Shown here: positions 12,210-22,417 of the stretch, piece after piece | How the letters are laid out: each line of letters begins with the position of its first letter | Position numbering within the stretch: position 1 is the first letter of the stretch | NCBI RefSeq assembly: GCF_022539665.2 | Contig: NC_081333.1 | Span: 1,240,001-1,304,000, forward strand | Direction of reading: 5' to 3' | DNA length: 64,000 bases | DNA from: Daphnia carinata | Taxonomy: Eukaryota; Arthropoda; Branchiopoda; Diplostraca; Daphniidae | Program-made: the position numbers and the translations under genes | Notes under the pieces: generated by a model | What the model was told of the DNA's origin: nothing | Database searches by the model: none | What the model saw: only the letters and a program-made list of their open reading frames with translations

Positions 12210-12304
12210 TTGCTGGAAAACCACATTCACTTAGTCATAAATGTGCAACTTTCTGTGTAACTTCCCCAGCACTATTTCTATATATTTTAACATAGATTGG
12301 AAAC

Positions 12305-12310
12305 AATAAA
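12305..12310 (+). terminator. CPOX poly(A) signal
   Basis: AATAAA about 95 nt past the CPOX stop, inside the 192-nt gap to the convergent DHDDS stop. Confidence 0.55.
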
Positions 12311-12401
12311 CGGGTAAGAAAGGTCTAGGCTTGTGTTAAAATCTGGTTTCTTGTACGAGATTCTTTCACTTCCATTTGGCTGAGAAATTTTTCTGTCCTT
12401 T

Positions 12402-13510
12402 CTATGTTTTCGTTTGTTGGCTGTCGTTTCCCATCAAACGAATTATTCCGGGCTTTCTATTGTCAAAATGTAACTCGTTACTCATGAATCTCGAATAGTT
12501 TTGCTTATCTGCTAATACCTCCAGGACAGGTAAGTTTTTTTGGTAGTGTAGAATGCTTTTACAAAGATCCCAAATAGTAAATTCTGGCCATAAAACTGGA
12601 GTAAAGTAGAGGGTGCTGCAAGATGTTTGCCAAAGTAGAAAATCACTTAATCTCACTTCTCCGGAAGTTCTTATAAGGAGATCAGGTTGGGGGGAATGTC
12701 GGGTGTATAAACATTTTTGGATTAAGTCTTCATCAATGTCATCAATTTTCAAAAGATCTTTATGTACACCCCATGCCACTTCAGTCACAGCATGTGTCAT
12801 TTCTTCTCTGGCTAGAAAACAAAGCATTCAGATAAACCAAGGATTGGGCTCAATGATATAATCATTGAAGCAGTATACAAAAACTACTTTAGATAGTTTA
12901 GTATATCTTACATGTGTACGAAAAAGCTATGTTTAAAACAGCTTCAGTGTTGGATTTAGTTGATTCCATTGATTCAACAACTAGCTTTTGTAAATCTGCA
13001 GGAAGTAAGCCAATGTTACCAATTACTCTAATACTGATGCCATGCTCATTCAGTTTATCTCTGTTATACAGAAACAGTTAGTCAAAATTATGAAATAAAA
13101 TTTTTTACCTCCATTACTTTTCTTCCAAAAGTCTTTTGAACTTTTCTCTTGCCAGTGACATTAGTTGATCCACCTCTTCCTCAGAGCGTCTAAAATTTTC
13201 AATACTGAAAGCATAAACAGTAACTTCATTCACCCCAAGTAGCAGACACCACTGTAAAACTTCCGCCAACTTATCAAACCTACAGAATTGTTTTAAAAAA
13301 TGGTCAGAAAAAGAAAGAATCATCCAATCTCCATGAAAAGCTTACTTACCCTTTTGAATGCCCCTCAATTTTTTTTACCCCACTTTTATTGGCAAATCTT
13401 CTATTGCCATCCATGATGAAGGCAACATGTTTCGGTATAGACCCACATTTCAGCACATTTACAGCTAGTGTTTCATACCATTTCAATTTTGATTCCTGGA
13501 TCCACGACAT
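12402..13510 (-). CDS. DHDDS: Dehydrodolichyl diphosphate synthase catalytic subunit
   Basis: Four minus-strand exons (13510-13350, 13279-13118, 13060-12912, 12811-12402) join in phase to give 293 residues. The product starts [13 protein letters not shown]. It contains the cis-prenyltransferase P-loop [15 protein letters not shown] with the catalytic Asp, then [40 protein letters not shown], and the substrate-binding block [19 protein letters not shown]. With NUS1 it forms the ER enzyme that condenses isopentenyl diphosphates onto farnesyl diphosphate. It has no C-terminal RxG, as expected for this subunit, because NUS1 supplies that motif. Shorter than human DHDDS mainly at the C-terminus. 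Divergent from REXO5-like A and convergent with CPOX. Confidence 0.95.
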
Positions 13511-14029
13511 TTTCTAAATAACCAATAGTATAATATTAACATAGCACTCTAAATTTAGACTGAGCCATATTTACAATCTTCTTTTAGTTTTACACTTTTA
13601 CAACTAAATGAACCATAACTATTTGCTAATCTAAGTTGACAGAATAAAATGATACTAACATCCAACCTACAATTGGTAAATTTCAGGTTATCCTATGTGT
13701 AATACAGGCTTTCGATTTTGAAACTAAATACATATTTAAATTACTTCTTACCTGTGAATGAAAATAACACGAATCAGATGACGATGACGTTTAACATTAC
13801 ACCAAAAGACCTCTCATTACACGATCGACATATATAATCGGGGTCCCCGCTCCACCCGCCTGAGTCTTGGTTGAAGTTTTGTTATTAGGCAACGTCGTAG
13901 CACGTTTGGATGATTGGTTCTTGTTCTTGGAGTATTAAAAGGAAGAGTACACGTGTTTTTTTACATTGCTTTGAAATTTAAAACATTGTACATCATTGAC
14001 AGTTGACATCAAGTTAATACGATTTTACT
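13511..14029. promoter_or_regulatory. Divergent intergenic region, DHDDS/REXO5-like A
   Basis: About 520 nt between opposing start codons, so both promoters must be here. The DHDDS 5' UTR may contain an intron. A CCAAT-like motif is not obvious and I see no ORF. Confidence 0.4.
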
Positions 14030-16264
14030 ATGTTTGCGAAAAATGGAGCCGAGAGGGATCAAGGGGCCCCACCGGAGAAACGAGCACGTTTATCTGAAGA
14101 AGAATTCAAGGCTCTGAAAGCAAGGCTGAAAGCAAGAAAACAAGTTTTGCAAGTATTTAGCGGCTAGATTATTTCCTTTCAAGGTCGCAAGATAAATTTT
14201 CTCCTTCTGAATTTAGACCTATCCACGGTTCAAACTTTTGATGGCAGGTGTCCCTGCAAGCTTGGCATCACCAAAAGATTCACGTGCTCCTCTTTCAATT
14301 AAAGATGTGCAAGATCTTATTCTTTGTTCAGTTACTGGGGAAGCTCGCCATTTGAATAGGTAAAAAACTATTTTTGCGAAAATGTTATTTTGGATTCATA
14401 ATTTCTGTATTTTTGTTTATTGGATAAGGTGGTTCTTACTGTTCCAAACACAGCGGATATCGCAAACAACCATATTAGTTGTTGACAATATTTCGGTCAC
14501 TGACTTGGAAGAGAATCAAGAACATTTTTCTAAAACTCTTGAAATTTTTGAAGATGGAGTGGAAATGTTCAACCCTAAGAATGATGGAATTGACCTGAGT
14601 GCAGCATTGGCTTACTCCCCTATCACCAATGCTTTAAAGGGTAGAATGCGAAAAGGTGAATGAATTGCTTCATTCTTCTGTCCATACCAGCCCTATTTAT
14701 TCAATTTTTACATTCCAGTCTATCAATCACTGAAGGAAGCCCTTGATGATGGTACAAATTAAATATGAATTTTAAATGATGGAAAATAATCTTCATATAT
14801 TATTACAGGCCACGTTTACAGTGTCTTGGATTTCACGGAGCAAAATTGCCAAGGAATCGAAAAGTCAACAAGCAGTGGTGAAAAGCAAAAAGTAAATTTA
14901 ACTGAGAATAACAAGGGCTGTACTAAAACCCAGTTAATGTTGAGTGCCCTGCAACTGATCACTGGTCACTACCCATTCCCGGGACATGGCCGGCCCCAAG
15001 AATTTCGTTTTACGAAGGACAAATATGAGCCAGTTACGGACAATTCGCCCATGTTTGCGATCGATTGCGAGTGGTGCCTGTGCGTTGATGGTATTGCAAA
15101 TTACGTCCCAAACCATATTACGTAACATTATGAATGATTGAACTTTGCTAGGCAGCATTGGTTTGGCACGTGTTGCCATTGCCAACGAAAAATTGCAGCC
15201 CGTTTACCATGCCTACGTTTTACCTGATAAACCAGTCAAGGATTATTCAACAAAATGGTCAGGAATTACACCGAGTCTTCTGAGGGGCGTCCAAAAAACA
15301 TTGTGTCATATCCAGGAGGATATAAGTAAGCTTTTACCGCCCGATGCTATCCTGGTTGGTCACAGCCTTCGCGGAGATTTGATAGCATTACAAGTAAGAA
15401 GGAAAAAAATTGCAAAGACTATAAAAGCGCCGTGGCTAATTTTAAATGTGTTTCTTCCTTTATAGCTGTTTCATCCTTACATTATCGATTCATCCGTTAT
15501 ATTCAACATGACGGGCTGTCGATTTATGAAATCCAAACTGCAGTTCTTGTCTAAATTGTTTTGCAACCGTGATATTCAGTTGTCGAATAAGGGTCACGAC
15601 CCGAACGAGGACGCGCTTTCTACAATGGAGCTGGTGTTACTAAAGCTGAAAAATGGGCTGGATTATGGAGATCGTTTGCGTAATTCAATGGGTTGTTGGA
15701 ATGGCCCTTCAAGAGAAAAGATTCTGGGAGTGATATCAAGCGCTATAGTAAGCATCATTGTTTCTAAAAGCAAAAATTGTTTCTTTATTATACCTTCATT
15801 TCTCGAAGTTCGGTGGTAGAGGTGGTCGGTCGGATGAAAATTTGGATCTTCAAGATGTTCTTCTAATGAAATTCTTCACATTTATACAAAATGTCGACAA
15901 GAGTGCCATACTGATCACGCATCCGGCACACGACAAAATCTATCGACCCAAAACACCCTTACATCCAGGATTATTCAATTGTAGAGCAGATCCGGTAAAG
16001 ATTGTCCAACAGCCAGAAATGGAAAAAATTGCAACGACATTGGATTCGGAGTCCAAGAAAGATTTGGTGTTTGTTCACACTGCAGTTGCTAAAGAAGAGG
16101 AAAATAAGGGACACTTGAAAAAACTTGACCAGCTCATTGCAGATTTGCATGAAAGAATGCCCATGCGTGGTGTGATGATTGTCGTTTTCGGTGGTGCAGA
16201 AAATTCCTTAGAAAACGGCTTGTGTATGATAAATGTTAAAAAACCTCCGAAAGATCAGCTTTGA
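14030..16264 (+). CDS. REXO5-like DEDDh RNA exonuclease, copy A
   Basis: Multi-exon gene. Exons 14030-14152, 14217-14359 and 14429-14655 were checked in phase; further exons run to the stop at 16264. The N-terminus is basic (PPEKRARLSEEEFKALKARL). The exonuclease domain carries all DEDDh residues: FAIDCEWC (D and E), VGHSLRGDL (D), and GHDPNEDA (H and D). FHPYIIDSSVIFN lies between. The C-terminus is an alpha/beta stretch with GVMIVVFGG, likely a degenerate RNA-binding module. REXO5-type enzymes are nuclear/nucleolar 3'-5' exonucleases that trim snoRNA and 5S rRNA 3' ends. A Trp follows the Asp-Cys-Glu triad where other REXO proteins usually have a smaller hydrophobic residue. Its inverted paralog is at 22418-24968. 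Confidence 0.87.
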
Positions 16265-16283
16265 CCTAAATTTGTCCGCCACC

Positions 16284-16296
16284 AATAAAATTTATT
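16284..16296. terminator. Back-to-back poly(A) signals, REXO5-like A/HID1
   Basis: The 13-nt sequence AATAAAATTTATT reads AATAAA on both strands. It lies 20 nt past the REXO5-like A stop and about 210 nt past the HID1 stop, so one element can serve both convergent genes. Confidence 0.6.
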
Positions 16297-16507
16297 TCAT
16301 TTCAAGAATATTTTGCCGAATGCTCGAAAGCTGAACCTTGTTGAAATATGAATACTTTCTTTTGGTTTAGCAAGATGCAATGCATAAATGTTGACGATGC
16401 AACAGAAGCTCTTAAACATTAGCAGATTTTCCATACAGAGTACAGTATATAGGTACTATATACGAACGTTGGTGATGGACATACATTATTGTTTTCAAGT
16501 TACCTCG

Positions 16508-19500
16508 TTAAATCCGCTGGATTTCGAATAATTTTACTGCTGTATCGTACCAAATAGGAGGGTCGACGTTCCTGGTAAATAACGATATTTAAGTGCAATC
16601 CTTCATGGGATATGAATTTGTTCAATTTTCTAACCGTAAATAGATGATACCCCACATGTAGGTACGGAACCACATTGAAGTCCCACTATTTGCTTGATAT
16701 TTTCGAATCAAGATTGGATGGGGCACAGGTAAAAGTCCGACTAGCGTACCATGCTGAAGAAATTTGAGAATTTCGCTCTCATCCGTAAGACCCCTACAAA
16801 CAATAAGCGTTATCCAATAGTTTCAACAGAAAGTTCATCTTATGATAGTACTTACTTGTCAATACAGATCTTTTCCACTTGGGGCACTAACACCTGAAGC
16901 AGGCGCATAATAGTTTGAAGGGGCAATTTCTGCTTCCAGCTCAGTACCCAGTCAGGATTTGGCACCCATTGCAAGCCAACCTGCATAGGGAAAACAAGTT
17001 GGCAAATGAATCGAAACACCTACCATTAACAAATGACTTAACGTACCTGTGACGCAGAGCTGGGAGGATGGGGAACGTGATGTGAACTCTCGGAATACGA
17101 CGATTTGTTTGAATTTGTTGGAGAAATCGGTTGCTTCAAAAATAACAAAATTAATCATAACATTAAACTCATATGATTAAATTAACAAAAAAAGAAAGAA
17201 AATAACTTCAAGCAACAACATTCCTTATCTACGAACAAAGTGTGTCCTTATCTGCTATTGCTTATAGATAACACATGTTCCTTTCTTTTTCTACTTTCGC
17301 TTGTCCGACAACGAGGGGAGTGCCATCCGTTATACCCTATTCAGTCTTCGGGTAAGGTAGTCTGACTTGATTTGTTCGTTACATAGATTCTTTTTAAAAG
17401 AGTTAGTAACCTGTAGGTTCTGTACGAGAAATCCACCGAGCACGTGACATAGGTAACAAATAACTTTTCTCGTACTCCACATTTAGTGTAAAAAACTAAG
17501 ATAGAATTTCTTACTGGAGAAACTAAACTTGTCTGGTTTGTTACGCATACCTCAACTGCAACCATTTGCAGGATTTCATTTTTTTTTCTATTGTGATTTA
17601 CACCACGCTAGCCTTCCTTAAAAGAAGGAGAGGGAAAAAGGAACGTCCCTACCAAATTTGTTTTCATGTGGACTGGTACAAATTACCTTGATATCCAGTA
17701 CATCTTGTATGACGGGTTCATTATGGAAAGCGCTCTGGTCGACGAATTCCTTTTCTATGTCATCTGAGTTACTGTCTTCATCGACATTCTCACTATGGGC
17801 ATGGGCTGTGGCGCGATCTTCTATTTCATGACTGACGGTTATATTTTCCAAAGCACCGTTAGCTGCTACGGCAGCGCCAGTCAATTGACTGAGCTGGTGT
17901 AACGAAGGATGTGCCGTTTCTTGCTCTGTGATTTTCTCAATCCCTGACCAATGACGTTTTCGTTATTTAAATGAAAGATCAACATATTGAAACTATATTT
18001 AAGTACCAGGCATAATGGCGAGTGAGCAAGTGTGTGTTCCCGGTTGGGCTGGCAACGCTGGGTGCGAACCCTGTAAACAAACAACAGATAAATGTTGAAT
18101 TCCATTAACGATAAATATGACCAAGTCCCAACTTACCTCCATACTCGGGGCATCCTTAACAGACTCGACAGACGGTTGACGTCCAAGCTGTTTACGGCCA
18201 CGTCGCGACAGTGAGCGATTAATCGTACCGCAGTCAGTCGGCAAACTGGCCAGTGCGTGAAATACATGTCTTTTTCGGATGATAGTATAGACTAAATTTG
18301 CGTTCCCTAAAACAATTAAACAAAGATTGAGTATGCGATCAATAAGAGAACGTTGTGCACTAACCATCAAACTGGTACTGTATGATGTTGTTGAATATCT
18401 CAAGAAGGAAGAACACCAAATGGTGATTGTTCGGGGCTGAAAACAAAAACCACGGTGTGCTGAAAGCCTCCAGCAAATGAAGAAGTTTGGTGCTTGCTAC
18501 CATAGATAGCGTCTTCAGATAGGGCGATACTGTGAAAGAAAAAATTTAGAAACGTTAACACTCATAATTTTGGATATTAAACAGGAAACAGAGATGCGGA
18601 TTAGATGGATCACTGCTGTTCTGTTGCTGGCATTACTGGCTACCTGTTCAGTTGATGCTCAAAAGCGTCGCAAAGGTGAAAAGAGAAAAGAATCTGAGGC
18701 GACGACAGCTGCACCAGCGCCCGAAGCTAGAGGTGGAAGACAACGTGGAGGTCGTCACACGACCACCACTACTACAACTACGCCGTCTACCACTACTTTA
18801 GCTTTGCCTGAGGAAGAGATAGAGGAAGAAGTCCAGATAACCAACGAATCTCGGACGCCCGTAAATGTTTGTCCACCCGAATTGAAGCCTCAAGAGGGAA
18901 AGGTTCTACCATGCACCTGCCGTGATGAATTGGACGAAAATACTCTGATGGTAGAATGCGTCGCTCTCACAAGTGGGCAGCAAATGCATAAGATTTTCAA
19001 CGTAATTCTTTTGACAGCATTTTGTGATTTTTTTACGACCCAGCATTCAGAAATTGCTTTTTTATAACAGACTTTGCTTCTCGGTAAGCGGATTGACGGA
19101 CTAGAAGTACGCAACTCGACTATTGGACCCCTGGTGGCTCGCCAAACTGCCCAAGCTTATGTTGGAAACATCCTGATGAGAGGCAATCAAATTACCGAAC
19201 TTGTCCCTGGTACCTTCCAAGGAACTGATCAAATTGTCGGCCGTCTAGACCTCAGTTCCAATCAGCTTTCTAGAGTCAATTTTTCCATGTTTGACTCGTT
19301 CACTCAACTCCAGGTGCCAGAAACACTTTATAAAGATTTCGAGATTTGGCTTCTGACCTTCGTTCGCAAATTAGGTCCTGAACTTGGGTGAAAATCAATT
19401 GACAAACATCGAAGATGCTGGTCAAGCACCCTCCCTAAGGGTACTTTATCTCTATTCCAACAGGATCGACACAATCGCTCCTAACGCTTTCCGGAAGCTT

Positions 19501-22089
19501 GGGGGTCTTGAATATCTGGATCTTCGCTGGAATAACTTGCAAGTTTTGGCTCCAGGCGCTTTACATGTCACTTCTTATCGTTGGCAGTTACGTTTGCGCG
19601 CCAATCAGCTAAGCTCACTGGAAAAGGCATTTGCGGAAGGTTCGAGAATATTTCATTCAAATGTTAATGAATAATCTATCTTTACTTAATCAGATCCTCT
19701 GTATATCTCGCAGATAAGATGCCGTATCTTGTTGACCTAAGCCTAAACAATATCGGTTCCCTAACTGACCGCGTCTACGGACCACTGATCGACTCGGCAA
19801 TACTCGAAGGATCCAAATTTTACGTTGCGGGCAATCCGATTATCTGTGATTGCAGTCTTTCTTGGTTAATTAAAAATGCAAGACTACTATCCATTGTAGT
19901 GGGAGCGAGATGCGATGGTGACGGGACACACATCGCTGATCTTAACCAGGATGATTTCCGCAAATGCCCTGCTCCACGGCCGTGGAAATCCCCCGTAGAT
20001 AAAGCCCTGGAAGATTTGGGTAAAGAAATTGATGCGCTGTAAAGCTCACCATTAACAAGAATTGTCAGAAGACAATCGAACAACGGCTGAAGACGTTGAT
20101 GTCCCGTAGTAATGATCTTGTGGAATACAACCACCAGCAAATCAGCATGCGTTCCTGCATTTATTCAAACACATCAAACTTCATTGAACTGATATTCTGT
20201 ACACGCCAGGCATTATTGTTACCGGTGAACACTGGAATGTCCATGGGCACGGTCGCTGTATAGGGTTTATTCAGCCGAACCCCAAAATTACGCTCACCAC
20301 TCAGCAAAAGCAGGATGAAAACTCCTATGTGCATCAATCCAACTCGCGCTAACGAGAAGCAAGATTTGAATTAACTTTTTTCCATAGCTGTTGAGATTCA
20401 TAACTAAAACTTACACTGATCAGCACGAGAATCATTCAGATGAAACAGTATAGGAACTAAAACATCTAGTACATCGCTCGACTTCAGGACATAATACAGG
20501 AATTTCTGCAGCAGAATTATAAAGAAAATTTTAAAAAATGTAATAACAGAAACATCATCACTGGAGCAGTGGGTCTGTGTTGATTACCTTATTAAAATCG
20601 CAGACTTTCCAGAAGAAGACGAGCAGTTCTTGATGATTTTGGACTTTTTTATTGGAATTAGGCAGATATGTTTGAATCAGCGGATTTTTAAGAAGACGGG
20701 TGAATCCATGCAGCATGAAGGCAAAATCCTCTTCGCGATGAATACGCGATAAGTAATTGATGAACAAATTTTCGTGAATCATTCCACTTTGCTGTTAAAG
20801 TAGGTTCGAATGAGTCATGGTTAAGCGCTAGAAGAGCGTGAAGCGAAAAGGTTTTACCTCGTCAATCGCATTCAACTGGGAACACTGAGATGATGAGTCC
20901 CAATCAAGCGTAACTATTAGAAGTTGTAGAGCTGTTTCCACCAAAGGTTCACGGCTATCGGTGAACAGTAGATGATTGTATGGTAAACCAAGTCCAACAG
21001 GGTCATATGCACACAGGACATTCAAAAGTGATGTAAATAAGGGTAGTGCATGGCGGTTCTCCGGTGATGTGAAGTGTTGAACCCATTTGTTGGGAGCTTC
21101 ACTTTCGCCTAAGATATAGTCCTAAAATGTAACTAGAGGTGTTTGTGAATGAGAAAAGCTTTCTTACTGCCAGGTGGATGATACATAGCTTGACTGAAAC
21201 AAGTCAATAAAAGCTTCAAAATTTCATTTCTGTTGTTATCAAGGCGTGGATCATGTGGAGCAGCATGAGCAAACCCAACACCAGCTTCCCAAATAAATTC
21301 ACAGCTATCTATGGAATGGAGATCTTCATGCTTGTCCTGAACATAAAACACATATAACAACAAACATTGGCATAGCTACACATGGAAGAAGCAAAAAACA
21401 AAAAGCTGAAAAAATTCCAGATTAAGGGGACTTACTGGTCCAAATTTTTTACTGGAATAGACTGTGAAGTCTGGACAGAACAGAAGATCACAAAGGGCAT
21501 TTAGAAGAGATTGGGCTAGGGGAACAGATTCTTCCACTTGACCCTCTGGATTTTCACTGTCATTTTTATACTGTTGCTTAGAGCTGCTTGGCAAACTTGA
21601 CCAGAAGAAGCTTCTCCAATCTGGGTCCTCAAAAATGTATGGGAGAAGCCTTGTAAGTATCCGGACACAGTTTATAACTTCAGATAAAAAGGTTTAGTAA
21701 AACAGACACAAGTTTGGAACATATCTTTACATGATTTTTTTACCTGTGCAGTGTTCTTGTTGGGTAGCACAAGATGAATCTGCAGCATGTACAAGTCTTT
21801 CAACTGCTTTGTAACATAATGTGGCTAAATTTGATGGGCATTCTTCCCTTAAAACACGTATTTCTGTGGCAGGAATTAGAGCAAACACATCTTGGATGTT
21901 TGTGATGCTCTCTGACCAAAACTGGGACCAAAATGCTTCATCGGAAGGATCGATTGGCTGTGTTTCAAAGAATGGTCACCAGAACTTAGAAAAATGTTTC
22001 ATCATTTGTTTAACCAACTCTACCTGGGTTTTGGTTGTAAGTTGAACTACAGCTTTCCTGAAATTTAGTTTAGTATCGGCATTACCCAT
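16508..22089 (-). CDS. HID1: HID1 domain-containing Golgi trafficking protein
   Basis: About fifteen exons span 5.6 kb on the minus strand. The start MGNADTKLNFRKAVVQLTTK is the family N-terminus and includes Gly2, the myristoylation site. Other conserved blocks include SNLATLCYKAVERLV, ALCDLLFCPDFTV, SCEFIWEAGVGFAH, LLKLLLTCFSQAMYHPP, NYLSRIHREEDFAFM, VVFHKIITTGHQRLQPLFDC, LLQVLVPQVEKICIDKGLT, and the C-terminus DPPIWYDTAVKLFEIQRI. HID1 is a peripheral Golgi protein needed for neuropeptide sorting and dense-core vesicle biogenesis. It has no catalytic domain. The intron at 18530-20049 is much longer than the others and contains an antisense LRR gene. The last intron begins with the uncommon donor GTTAGA. 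HID1 lies between two REXO5-like paralogs. Confidence 0.94.
18594..20042 (+). CDS. Secreted leucine-rich-repeat protein nested in HID1 intron
   Basis: Four exons (18594-19001, 19071-19313, 19375-19639, 19714-20042) join in phase to 414 residues. There is a signal peptide (MRIRWITAVLLLALLATCSV, cleavage likely before Gln-Lys-Arg). A basic segment and a Thr-rich, mucin-like stretch follow (about residues 40-75). Then come an N-terminal Cys cap (CPPELKPQEGKVLPCTC), about six leucine-rich repeats (for example LDLSSNQLSRV, LNLGENQLTNI, LDLRWNNLQVL), and a C-terminal Cys cap (CDCSLSWLI). The product is predicted to be extracellular, without a membrane anchor. It resembles the crustacean proteins often named after the non-catalytic subunit of Oplophorus luciferase, a name that should not be read as function. 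Its start lies 65 nt and its stop 8 nt from the flanking HID1 exons. Confidence 0.88.
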
Positions 22090-22417
22090 GGCAAACAGTA
22101 AAAAATATCTTTATTTAGTTATAGCAGTCAAATTTATATTTCAGTTGAATAGCACGAGGAAAAAATCCAACAGCTGACTATCCAGCGCTATTGTGACAAA
22201 TCAATAGATGTGTCATTATGGTGTGTGTCTCGTGAAAAACTACCTAGATCTGCAGCGTGTTGTTAGAATTTACCGATAGGTACAGAGATGACGAGATGGG
22301 ACACTACCGTTGTCATCTTGTTCATCGCCATCTGTGGGCCAGCAGTGTACTATATATTGCAATTCGATTTTTAATTCGCAAAAATATAAAAGCAGAAATT
22401 CGCAGTACCCCAATTGC
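22090..22417. promoter_or_regulatory. Tandem gap between REXO5-like B and HID1
   Basis: A gap of 328 nt on a common transcription direction. It must hold the REXO5-like B 3' UTR and the HID1 promoter. No coding frame is credible. Confidence 0.4.
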
